The notes below the pieces were generated by a model. The model was not told the DNA's origin and did not search any database. It saw only the letters and a list, made by a program, of their open reading frames with translations. From Telopea speciosissima (lineage: Eukaryota > Streptophyta > Magnoliopsida > Proteales > Proteaceae): DNA of 64,000 bases. Positions 50,590-61,592 of this stretch are shown one piece after another (position 1 is the stretch's first letter; each line of letters opens with the position of its first letter). Made by a program: the position numbers and the translations under genes. The stretch lies in NCBI RefSeq assembly GCF_018873765.1, contig NC_057918.1, positions 10,672,862 to 10,736,861 on the forward strand, read 5' to 3'.

Positions 50590-51525
50590 GCTGGTATAGG
50601 TGTGGGTGAGAGACCTAGGTTGAGAGAGTCATTCCCCTACCCCACGTCTCTTCTATTGCAATCGATTCTTTGTGGTGCTGTTTCTCTGTTGATCAATACA
50701 AGTGCTGTGAAGAATCCTTTGAAGCCTGCAATCAATCTCCAAACACTCCCAAGTCTGTTGCTGCTGCTGCTGTACCCATCGATTGAAGACCTCTGCTGCT
50801 CCTGCGAGTTGTCTCTCTGCTGCAACATCAGAGTGGGATATCTCCACATTCCTTCATCAAAACCTGCAGAGTTTCAGAGCATCACCTCACTCCATCACCC
50901 CCTCCATTCAATTCCCAGTTCTACTCCATTCCACTGGCTAGAAACCTCTATATTCACAAACCTTCTATTTTCATTCCCCCTTCATAACTTCACTTCTGTC
51001 CATCAAAATTACACCAAACTTGCTGCAGATCACCTACTTCATAAGGCCTCCACTCGATCTTCATTAGAGCCCAAACAAAGTGCTGGTTTGTGAGATAACC
51101 CTTAACCTTCTATTTTGGTGTTGCTGCCATATCTTCCAATTCAATCATCAGAATCAAGTGAGACTTTCAGCAGTGCTTCTACTCCATACAAGCACCAATC
51201 GACCTGAGTTGATCCCTTTCCAATGGCTGGTTTGGTTCTTATTTACTAAGTTACTAATTTTGATTTTCTTTCTAATTTGATGTACTGCTGCAATCATCGA
51301 TCCTACTGTAGAGTGGTTCTTAATTGAACCCCTTCTACATTACTGGTTCTTTATCTGAGAAGCTTGGAAGCTCAAATTTAATGGAAAGTTCATCAACTCT
51401 GTTCTGATCAGGTACTAGATCCTTTGCATTTTTATGATTTGAATTTAAATAAAATAACTAAAATTTGATGTGTGATAAAAAAACCCTAGGCTCCCCCCTA
51501 TCGTCTCTGATATAGGCAAACAAAC
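50590..51525 (+). other. Possible retrotransposon leader, non-coding
   Basis: CT-rich sequence with CTG repeats near 50758 follows the LTR-like block. The open frame 50602-51093 (163 codons) has low-complexity Ser/Leu/Pro composition and no recognised domain; I read it as leader sequence, not a gene. Confidence 0.35.
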
Positions 51526-51968
51526 TGTTCTAAATCTGAACAAAAAAGGAGAGGACAGAAAGATGGCCTGAGTCGAACGAATTCGTTCTGTCCTTAAGAC
51601 AGTATTTGCACCCTCCTAATCCTGCAAAGGGTTGCAGCAAACCTGCCTCCCCTAAGCACCCTTTGATTAGACACTGTCGATCCCGAAAAGATTAAGGCGA
51701 CATACTGCGACGATGCGCACGTGCGAAGTGCAAAGTGCGCCATCAAAGCGCCACATTGCGCCTCACGTACGCGCACACAAGCGCACGCACACGCGTACGC
51801 ACTCGGACGGTTACCGTCCTCTCTCGCAAGTGCACCGTACAATCTCTTCTAGCATTACATGTGATAATAATAACTACTAACTACTAACACATATAAACCC
51901 AATGAGCTTTCCTTTCATAGCCGATGTGGGACTAAAAGTCCACATCAATATTTTGAAAAATTCCAACA
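51526..51968 (-). repeat. 3' LTR of the copia element, internally deleted
   Basis: 443 bp. It is collinear with the 5' LTR except for a gap after GCAAACCTGCCTCC, where the 5' LTR has ~250 extra bases bounded by CCTAAG on both sides. This fits a deletion between short direct repeats. It contains a CG- and purine/pyrimidine-alternating stretch at 51715-51800. Confidence 0.9.
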
Positions 51969-52525
51969 ATTTCCCCCAATTTTTTAAAATAATTGAGCCT
52001 CAGTCAATAAACTCTCTGTACTTCTAAATCATACTTACATAAAGGTGTCTTTCGACTTGAACCTTTATGTTGTCAAAATACATTAGTACTTGTCAAAAAC
52101 GAAGTAGCCGTAGCCTTGAACTTAGAATTTTATAGTGACAAATCTAATATACTAGACATATGACTTACTTGAACATAGTTTCAATAACACCCGCACATTT
52201 ATGGCCTTGTGCTTTCATCTTAGGTTTTCATAAGTGCCTTAGAGACAAGCTTTGAATCTCGCAGAAGCGGCCCTACTTCCTGCACTTATATAGGTGAATC
52301 TAATAAAATGCAATTGTATGACTTGCATTACCTATAAGGCATAGACTCATTGAAGGATTTACCTACCCTCTGTTGGTTTCTCCATACAAACATGCACTAC
52401 CTTGAGATGCCAAGAGATCTTATCTCTACTAGTTGAGTGCATAACCGGTTATTACTACAAGTGTTTTTCCATTGAACTAGTTGACTAGATGTTGGTCTAG
52501 TGTCTAGTTGGTTTCCACTTGCAGG

Positions 52526-55500
52526 TTACCTCTCATTTAAAAGCTTTAAACCCATCTCCCTGGAAGTCTTCCATACCACATCCCTACCCAGGCCTTTTGT
52601 AAAGGGATCAGCCAAATTTTCCTTTGACTTTACATAACTAATAGTCACAACTCCTTTGATGAGTTATTCTCTTACAAAGCTATGTCTTAAACTGATATGC
52701 CTTGACTTTCCATTGTAGACTTTATTATAAGCCCTTGATAATGTTGCTTCATTATCACAAGATATTGATATAGCAGGCATTGGCTTAGGCCACAGAGGAA
52801 TCTTTGTTAAGAGGTCCCTAAGCCATTCTGCTTCCTTTACTGCCATTGCTAAAGCGATAAATTCAGACTCCATAGTGGAGTGTGAAACTACTGTCTGTTT
52901 TTTGGATCTCCAAAAAATTGATCCTCCACCCAAGGTAAATATCCAACCACTTGTGGACTTTGATTCATCAGATCCTGTGATCCAATTAGCATCTGTGTAT
53001 CCTTCTAGTACTGCGGGAAAATCCTTATAACTTAATGCATAATTCATTGTGCTCTTTAAGTTCTTAAGTACTCTAGAAACTGCATTCCAATGAATTTGTC
53101 CAGGGTTATGAGTAAACCTACTCAAACCACCAACTGCAAAAGCTATATCAGGATGAGTGCACTGCATGACATACATTAAGCTGCCAATGATACTAGCGTA
53201 TTCCAATTGAGATATTCAATTCCCTTCATTAGAAGTTAATCTAATAGAATGATCATATGGGGTAGCAACTGGTTTACAGTCGTCATGATTGAATTTCTTT
53301 AATATTTTCTTTATGTAATGAGACTGTGTTAAACAAATACAATCAGAGAATCTAATAATTTTGATTCCCAAAATTACATTTGCTTCACCCATATCTTTCA
53401 AATCAAAACACAAAGATAGGAAAGCCTTTGTCTCCAAAACAGTGCTTGTATTAGTACCAAAGATTAACATATCATCAACATATAAACATATTATAACACC
53501 ATGTCCATTCTTGAATTTAGAATAAACACATTTATCAGATTCATTTATTCTAAATCCATTTGTTACAACCTTTTGGTCAAATTTATCATGCCATTGCTTA
53601 GGAGCTTGTTTTAGACCATATAAAGATTTGACTAGTTTATAAACCTTACTTTCCTGGCCTTTCAAAACAAACCCTTCAGGTTGTTTCATGTAAACTTCTT
53701 CTTCTAAATCTCCATTTCGAAAAGCAGTTTTAACATCCATTTGGTGTATAACAAGTTTATTAATCGATGCTAAAGCAATTAACAATCTAATTGTACTAAT
53801 TCTAGCAACAGGAGCATATGTATCGAAATAATCAATACCTTCTTTTTGCTTAAAGCCCTTGGCTACAAGCCTAGCTTTAAACTTATCAATGGTTCCATCA
53901 GCTTTAAGCTTTCGCTTAAAAATCCACTTAGAACCAATAGGTTTAAATCCAGGAGGTAAATCTGTTAAAACCCATGTTTTATTGCCCATGAGAGAATCCA
54001 TTTCATCATTTATAGCTTCTTGTCAAAAAGCAGAATCTTGAGAATTCATGGCTTCTCGAAAAGTCAATGGATCATGTTCAACATTATACACACAAGAATA
54101 TGTAACTTCATTTCTGTTTCCTTCTACCAAGAATTGATAGAAATCTGAACCAAAGGATTTTTCCACTCTAACTCTTTTACTTCTTCTAAGTTCAACACTC
54201 TCATTATTCTCAGAATTTGATTGAACAATATCTTGATCCTCTTTGTTTGTATTTTCATTCTTCCGTTTCCTAGAGAATGAATCCTCAAAGAACTCAGCAT
54301 CTCTAGATTCCAAAATTGTATTTTGGCTAACGGTCTCTGTAGATTCCATCGTTAGAAATCTATAGGCCTTGCTATGTTGGGCATGCCAATGAAAATATAT
54401 TCAATTGCCTTTTCACCTAATTTAGGTCTTTTAGGATCAGTTAATCTTACCAATGCTCTATATCCCCATACTTTGAAATATCCAAGAGAAGGTTTTCTCT
54501 TCATCCAATATTCATAGGGAGTGATATTAGTCTTTTTATGGGGTATACGGTTAAGTATATGACAAGCAGTCATTAATGCTTCCCCCCATAAATTCTTTGG
54601 TAAGTCAGAAGTAAGTAAAAGTGTATTCACCATTTCTGTTAGAGTCCTATTTTTCCTTTCTGCTACTCCATTCTGTTGAGGACTATAGGGTGCCATTGTT
54701 TGATGGATAATTCCATAAACTTCACAAAAATCATCAGTGGAGAAGTATTCCCTTCCCCTATCAGTTTGTAAGATTTTAATCTTACGATCCAATTGGTTTT
54801 CCACTTTGGCTTTGTAGATTTTGAATTTCTCCAAAGCCTCATCTTTAGTCCTTAACAGATATACATGTGTATTTTGAACAGTCATCTATAAATGTAATGA
54901 AATATCTTTTACCACCTCTAGTTAGAATATCTTCTAACTCACACAAATCAGAATGTACTAATTCTAAGAGTTGTGTATTCCTTTCTACTTTCTTAAAAGA
55001 TTTTCTAGCAATTTTAGACTTGATGCATACAGAACATTTGTCATGACTAGAAGATGTGCATTCTGGTAATAAACCTAATTTAACCATATTTCTCATGCAC
55101 TTATAATTAACATGCCCAAGTCTAGAATGCCATGTATCAAAAGTAGAAACAATGTAAGCAGAAGATGAATTTTCATTAATCATATTAAATTTATACATCC
55201 TGTTCGATGCATATCCTTTCCCAACATAAACTCCCCCTTTGGACACTATGATGTTCCCTGACTCAAATAGGATTTTAAATCCATGTTTGTCAAGCAAGCT
55301 TACAGACATTAAGTTCTTCCTAATATTAGGAACATGAAGTACATCATTCAAAGTAAGCTTTTTCCCGGATGTGAGATTCAGAACCACTGTGCCTTTACCT
55401 ATGACCTTAGCAGTTGAAGAATTTCCCATAAAGAGATCTTGTCCATCTGCTATAGGTTCATAAACTTTGAACAAATTTTTGTTCTTGGCAACATGTTTGG

Positions 55501-56461
55501 TTGCACCGGAATCAATCCACCATTCCTCATCATCACCCACTGCATATACCTCAGATATCATAGCAACCCAGTCATCATTGTCAACCATGTTGGCTTGGTC
55601 CTTTTGTTGCTTCTCCTTGATATAAACTCTGCACTGTTTCTTGAAATGACCGGCTTTTCCGCATTTCCAGCAAGCCGCTTTGGGGTTAATAAATGTACCC
55701 TTCTTCTTCTCAGAAACAGTGCCTTTCTCATCATACTTTCTCTTCTTGCCCTTAGAAGATGCATTTTCTATGACATGAGTCTTTGGAGATTTTTCCTCCA
55801 ATTCAAGTTTATCCAGTTTGCGAGAATTCTCTTCAACTTGGATTTACTTAATCAACTCTTGCATAGTCATTGCATCCTTCTTCTGTTTCAACTCTTTCCG
55901 ACAATCTTTCCAAGCAAAAGGTAGCTTTGAAATAATAGATGACACTTGGAAAGATTCGTCAAGAGAATGGCCCTCAGAGATGATTTGATTCATGAGACCT
56001 TGCAACTCATAGGTTTGTGAAATAATAGACTTATCTCCTACCATCCTGTAATCAAACAACTTACTTATAAGAAACTTCTTGTTGCCAGCATCCTCAATCT
56101 TGTACTTTTTGTCGAGATCCTCCAATAGTTCTCTCGACGTGCTGTTTGCAAATTTGGGCTCGTACACATCATAAAGTGTGTTTGATAACCCATTGAGGGT
56201 GTAGCCCTTGCACATGAAGTCGTCTTGCTCCCACTTTTGGCGCTGCTGTTTTTGCACCGGTGTCTCTCCACTTGAAGCTTCTACAGTGGTGTCTGTCGGT
56301 GTCGGTGCTACTGGCTTCTCTTTGTTCAGGACATGAGCAAGTTTCAAAGCAGTGAGGAAGAAATACATCTTCCCTTTCCAACGTTTGAAAAGTGACCCAT
56401 CAAACTTCTCAAGTTTGCTTATCTCGTTCCCAGGTATCTTCATGATTGCAATCTCCTCCAT
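52526..56461 (-). pseudogene. Copia gag-pol, disabled
   Basis: Gag starts at ATG 56461 (MEEIAIMKIPGNEISKLEKF). Next come a zinc knuckle CWKCGKAGHFKKQC, the aspartic protease motif WIDSGATKH, an integrase with an HHCC zinc finger (HSRLGHVNYKC... CSVC), HSDLCE, TDRGREYFS and QQNGVAERKNRTL, reverse transcriptase with YVDDMLIFG, and RNase H with MESEFIALA. Disruptions are in-frame stops after 55844, near 54020 (a TGG-to-TGA type change), 53213 and 52664, and a frame change near 54870 that reverts near 54360. The element cannot encode a full polyprotein. It is described as found and not reconstructed. Confidence 0.9.
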
Positions 56462-56483
56462 TGAACAATTACTGTCTTAAGAT

Positions 56484-57178
56484 TGTTATAAATCTAAACA
56501 AAAAAGGAGAGGACAGAAAGATGGCCTGAGTCGAACGAATTCGTTCTGTCCTTAAGACAGTAGTTGCACCCTCCTAATCCTGCAAAGGGTTGCAGCAAAC
56601 CTGCCTCCTAAGATAAATCAGGCCGACTGTTACTGGTTGCAGAGACAGTAACACTGTGAAGCTATCAGAGATTTTTTTGATATCTAGACTGAGAGAATTC
56701 GTGGCCCATTTATAGGCCCACAAGGCCTGTTCGGATGGGTCACACCCATTGGCTCATATGGCTTGACCTGACAGGTCATGACTATTGGGCTGGACTTCCT
56801 TGGCTGTTCGTGTGGGCTGCAACTCTTGGGGTCAATGTTAAACCAAGGGTTGCACTCCCTCTTTGATAAGCCACCGATCCAACGGTCGGATCGATCCTAA
56901 GCACCCTTTGATCAGACACCGTCGATCCCGAAAAGATTAAGGTGACATACTATGACGATGCGCACGTGCGAAGTGCAAAGTGCTCCATCAAAGTGCCACA
57001 TTGCGCCTCACGCAAGCGCACACGCGTACGCGCTCGCAAGTGCACCGTACAATCTCTTCTAGCATTACATGTGATAATAATAACTACTAACTACTAACAC
57101 AAATAAACCCAATGAGCTTTCCTTTCATAGCCGATGTGGGACTAAAAGTCCACATCAATATTTTGAAAAATTCCAACA
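56484..57178 (-). repeat. 5' LTR of the copia element, full length
   Basis: 695 bp, the longer of the two LTRs. The region inside it on the minus strand starts ATCTTAAGACAG and does not match the usual Met-tRNA primer-binding site. The gag ATG lies only ~22 bases downstream of the LTR end. Confidence 0.9.
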
Positions 57179-57974
57179 CAAACAAAGATGTGTATCTCTC
57201 GTCTCTAGTGTTTGATTTTAATCTCTGCTTTCTCTCTGTTTCTATCTCTAGGATTTGTTGAGCTTCACTCTGTTAGTCTCTGTTTTTGGGTATTTCAAAT
57301 CATTCTCAAGCATGTCAATAATGGCCTGTGTTAGGGATATAGTTATCGCAATCAGAGATAAGCTCACTATAGATTGATTACTAAAGTGCACTCAGCCTGT
57401 ACCCGAGATCAGTTTCAATCACTATTTTCCTTTAAGTTCTCTGTTTCAGAAAATTTATTGATTGTGTTTCTCCAATTGTTCATGAACTTAACTTGGTTAA
57501 AGACAAGGTAAGATTTATTTAACTGATTTATTTCCCACAGACAAAGTTATTTTGTTTATTCCAGTTCTGCAAATATGTAGTTTGGCAATTATTCCAAGAC
57601 AAAAATTAAACAAAAAGAAAATATATAGTTCGGCTTTGTTTGTTTGCAGGAAAATACAAAATTTCTACCCGTCTGAAATTAGCATTTTGCTGAAGTTGTT
57701 TACTGCAGTTGCATGATTGAAATGTTAACTGCAATTGTATAATGTTTGTGACCATTGTTAAAATCTGTTCCATCATATGGTACTTTACCTTGAAATAAAA
57801 CAGCAAAAATTTTCAGGTGAAGCTTTTGGTCATATTCTAAAATAGCAGCAGCAGGCAATGTTATTCATGAGAACAAGAAAAAAAATGATTCCAGTACTTG
57901 ATTTCATACTTCCACAGACAAAAGAAACAAACCTTTCAATTGTGCTCTGGGCTTGACTACATCATTTACATAAT

Positions 57975-58440
57975 AGGCAACAAGTGAAGCTAGCCATGGA
58001 TTCCTAATAATCAGAAGTGCTAAACCAGATACGAACCTTGGTAATAGTCATTTACGACACCATAAAAGATGGTGGATTTCTTCTTCTTCCCTTCTCTCTA
58101 TGCTTTACAGGCTTTTGAGAACTGTAATTCACATTAAATGGGTCAAACAGGGGATCCTCTATCATGAAGGCATAAGGTTGGAAGCAGGGCGTACTCTGAA
58201 CTAAAGTAACTGGACTGAGAAAGAAAGGAGTTTAATTGGCAGCAAGTGAAACCATTAGGATCCTAATAATAAGAAGTGCTAAACCAGATACCTACCTTGG
58301 TAGTCTCTTATTAGAACTGCAAAACCAGATAAACTAGTGGAATTTCTTCTTCTGACCTTCTCTCTACGCCTTGCACGCTCTAGAGAGATTATCAGGCCTC
58401 AATTTCCACCAGTTTCCATAATGACACTCATCCTATGGAG
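57975..58440. repeat. Tandem duplication, ~262-bp period
   Basis: Unit 1 (from 57975) and unit 2 (from 58237) share GCAACAAGTGAA/GCAGCAAGTGAA, AGAAGTGCTAAACCAGATAC, ACCTTGGTA and TTTCTTCTTC...CCTTCTCTCTA. Unit 2 ends near a ~39-bp block (58387-58426) that recurs at 60531-60570. Confidence 0.75.
58052..58214 (-). other. Candidate terminal exon, unknown protein
   Basis: After a good acceptor (CTTTCTTTCTCAG, minus strand) an open frame of 53 codons ends at TAA. It includes PYAFMIEDPLFDPFNVNYSS and the basic KPVKHREKGRRRNPPSF. The composition is protein-like, but I do not recognise it and found no upstream exon joined to it. It may be a captured gene fragment. Confidence 0.3.
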
Positions 58441-58674
58441 TTAATAACTTGAATATCATTTCCAAAGTATCTCTAAGCTATTTTCCTGCTGATGGATTTC
58501 TCCTATTACATCTAGGATTCTGTCATAACTTTCAAATTTCAAGCTGGAAAACACAGTCCTAATTCCAGCCAACACTGCTAGCAATTTAAATGTCAAAGCA
58601 AAGAAAAATAATAACTAGAACTATCCCCATGACCAGGATTGGACTGAATTTCTCAAGATTTAAGGAAGAAGTCC

Positions 58675-58770
58675 TCATAGGATAAAGTCAGGTCCTCCTC
58701 TTGGTCTTCGATACTCATCGTGTGGGTCAGGAGGAGGAACTACTGGCAGCTCCACAGCTGCTGAAGAATC
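58675..58770 (-). other. Candidate terminal exon, unknown protein
   Basis: After an acceptor CTACTGCAG an open frame of 31 codons (DSSAAVELPVVPPPDPHDEY..., ending RRPRGGPDFIL) stops at TGA. It is proline-rich and protein-like but unrecognised. Its relation to the frame at 58052-58214 is unclear, because both end in stops. Confidence 0.25.
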
Positions 58771-59140
58771 CTGCAGTAGTCATGTGGAACTGAACCTGCG
58801 AGGAATTAATTATCATGGGTTTTCTTTTATGCTGTTCTCGTTCAAAATGTAGGGATGATTCTAGTTGGTTTATGAGGTAAATTTGCTATTTTGGTCTCTT
58901 TTTAAGGGTTATTTATATTTTTTTATGTTCATTATTATTTTTAGTAAATTGTTTCCACTCTCTTTGCTGGATCCATTTTTACTCTTTCTAAGTTTCCTAA
59001 AATTACCAACGAGTCAGTTTGATTCTGCTTATTTTGGTAGTTTTCTGTTTCTGAGTCGAGACTATTATTAGTTTACTTGGAAGTTAAGTTGTTGAGTCTT
59101 ATAGAGTTTTAAGTCATAATAGGGCTTAGTTGAGTCTTTA

Positions 59141-60500
59141 TGATGCAGGACATTTGGGGGCTGCTCCTACTAGCCCTAGCCTAGGCCCAATTAAATACTC
59201 CAAGGGATATCTACTTAGGCCCAAGCCCAAACCCTACCGGCCCTGCTTTTAGTTTATTATGTTTTATCTTTTATTTTTAGAGTTATTTGGCAGTTATTGC
59301 TGTAGAAGTAGTTATTAGACGGCAGTTATTGCCGTAGAAGTAGTTCTTAGGGAGTTATTTTCTTTTCTTTTTTTTTTTTTGATTTTGAGTTTTTAAAGAC
59401 TGTATTTTTGAGAAGGAAGACAAGGAATGATGAACATAATCGAATAATAAAAGAATGAATTGAGTTTCTAGTTGTGTGCCTATGCACTCTTATCTTCTCT
59501 CCCCCCCTCTCTTCTTCTTCTTCTCATGGTTTCTTCTCTTTCTTCTCCTGCAATTCTGATTTCTTTCTCGATTCTCTTTTCTCCTTTCTGGTACCCCATC
59601 ATTTGGTATCAGAGCCAGGTTGGGTGAATCTCTCTCTTCTTCTTTTCCTGTTCTTCTCCCTTTCAGTCTCTCTTCCCCTCTTATTTTCTTCTCCTATCTA
59701 AGTTCTCTTATCTTGTTCCCTTCCCTGTTCTGGAAACCCCAAGCCAGAACTCCAAAATACTCATATACTACCTTATCCTCTTTACCATAACATCCATTAA
59801 ACCCTTTTACCCACACGATTGCAACAACCAATCGTTCCGTATTATTCCATTTTATCCCAAGTTGGAATGATGAACAACCCCGGAGATGCTGCAACAGTAA
59901 TGGTGTATGACTTCGACATTCCACTCAACAACATTGAGAGGACGTGCTGTTTCAAGATTTCATCTCCTCTTCTCGTGAATTACCGAAGCTTTTGAATGGC
60001 ATGGATGTGCATCACATGGACTGGTTTCCCGGGTTTATCCAAACTTGATGTCGAGTTTTTTTTAAAGCAAGGGAGAGTTGATGTAGGACATTTGGGGGCT
60101 GCTCCTACTAGCCCTAGCCCAGGCCCAATTAGATACTCCAAAGGATACCTACTTAGGCCCAAGCCCAAACCCTACCAGCCCTGCTTTTAGTTTATTTATG
60201 TTTTATCTTTTATTTTTTGAGTTATTTGGCAGTCATTGCTATAGAAGTCGTTGTTAGGGAGTTTTTTTATTTTTTTTATTGAGTTTTTAAAGACTGTATT
60301 TTTGAGAAGGAAGAGAAGGAATGATGAACAGAATGGAATAATAAAAGAATGAATTAAGTTTGTGGCTGTGTGCATGTGCACTCTTCTCTTCTCTCCCCCC
60401 CCCCCCTCTCTTCTTCTTCTTCTCATGGTTTCTTCTCTTTCTTCCCCTGCAATTCTGATTTCTTTCTAGATTCTCTTTTCTCCTTTCTGGTCCCCCATCA
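59141..60500 (+). mobile_element. TRIM-like non-autonomous LTR retrotransposon
   Basis: A 1,360-bp element with LTRs 59141-59601 (461 bp) and 60079-60500 (422 bp). Both start TGATG(C/T)AGGACATTTGGGGG and end CCCCATCA. The primer-binding site TGGTATCAGAGCC (initiator Met-tRNA) lies two bases after LTR 1. A polypurine tract (GCAAGGGAGAG) precedes LTR 2. The 477-bp internal region has no gag or pol. Flanks CTTTA (59136-59140) and CTTTC (60501-60505) match at 4 of 5 positions, a likely TSD with one later change. Confidence 0.88.
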
Positions 60501-60567
60501 CTTTCTAGAACACTTTAAACGTCTGGAAAGAAAGATTATTAGGCCTCAATTTCCACCAGTTTCCATA

Positions 60568-60792
60568 ATGGTGGAGGACTTGGAGAAGCAGATTGAAAGT
60601 GACCATTTCAGTCTCTATTTGGGATGCCAAAATGCACTAGAAGCTTCTTATTGTGGTTCCCAATCCTACAATGAGAAAGCAGCACCTGTGGAAAATCTGC
60701 TCTCGTATGAAGAAATGCTGCAAGATTTAATGCAGAACCCGGAGCTTCTTCATATTCTTCATATCTTTGCAGTAAGGTTGCAGAACACCTGA
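60568..60792 (+). other. Unrecognised 74-codon ORF next to the TRIM
   Basis: Starts MVEDLEKQIESDHFSLYL and ends HIFAVRLQNT. It is acidic and leucine-rich with no domain I recognise. Its 5' edge contains the ~39-bp block shared with 58387-58426. It may be a gene fragment or a chance ORF; no splice evidence was found. Confidence 0.25.
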
Positions 60793-61592
60793 TCGATTTG
60801 ATCCACACCATATGGGGGGGAGGGAGGGGTGGTGTTTTGAAACAGATGAAGTCAACTATGTATTTTTGCTTTGGATTTCTTTTTTTAGGCGTTTTTTTGT
60901 ATGTGTTTGTCTTGTACTAATCTCTCCTGGTTGTAACAGTTCTACTTGGTTTTGCTGACTTCACTTGTATCTATCATGGTTTAGCATATTTCCATCTCCA
61001 TCGTCTCTCTCTCTCTTTTCGTTTTCTTTTTCTTCTTCACAAGTTCTAGTATTGAGGTTTTGTCAAAGCATATATCCTAAGAATTTCCATATGTTTCTTG
61101 ACCATTTCCATACGTGTCTTTGTGTATCTTTTGTCTCTCCAATATAATACGATACGTCTATTAAAATCACTCTCTTCCGATACGATACCCGATACCAATA
61201 CTTTAAACCTTGCTCTTGCCTCTTTTGTGTGTATGCTTGTTTTTTTTATTCTGTTTTCGTTGATCCTGTATATTTGTTTTTGTGTGTTGTATACGATTTC
61301 ATAAGGTGCTCATGTTGGAAACAGAATGTTGTTTCCGTCCCAACAGAGATTTCAGCAGCATTTGACTAGAATTTCATTGGTAATGAATTGCATTGTGACG
61401 ATGGATCAGCAAAAACTACTTGGTTTAAATCAATCTCTCCATGCTTACAGAAATTTTGTTGGTTTCAAATGCAATTGGAATTCATTCCTGGTTATGTTGC
61501 TGATTAAGCATTCATAAAGCATCTTGGGTTTTTTCTCCTCTGTTTTGTTCTCTATTGATCTTCATGGTCTTTTTTAGCTGGCAGAGTCAAAT

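Larger units (their letters stand above)
51526..57178 (-). mobile_element. Ty1/copia LTR retrotransposon, degenerate, with 5-bp TSD
   Basis: A 5.65-kb element on the minus strand. LTRs lie at 56484-57178 (5') and 51526-51968 (3'), both TGTT...CAACA on the plus strand. The flanking duplication is a perfect CAAAC at 51521-51525 and 57179-57183. A polypurine tract (TTGGGGGAAAT, minus strand) abuts the 3' LTR. Domain order gag, protease, integrase, reverse transcriptase, RNase H defines Ty1/copia; the frame is broken in several places. The 3' LTR lacks ~250 bp present in the 5' LTR. Confidence 0.95.
57179..59140. other. Region between copia and TRIM elements
   Basis: It holds a ~262-bp-period duplication (57975-58440) and two minus-strand exon-like frames listed separately. 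The rest, including 57184-57970 and 58780-59140, shows no gene I recognise. Confidence 0.5.

Noticed and set aside
55439-55924. Plus-strand ORF of 161 codons inside the copia element
   Set aside because: Antisense shadow of gag/protease coding.
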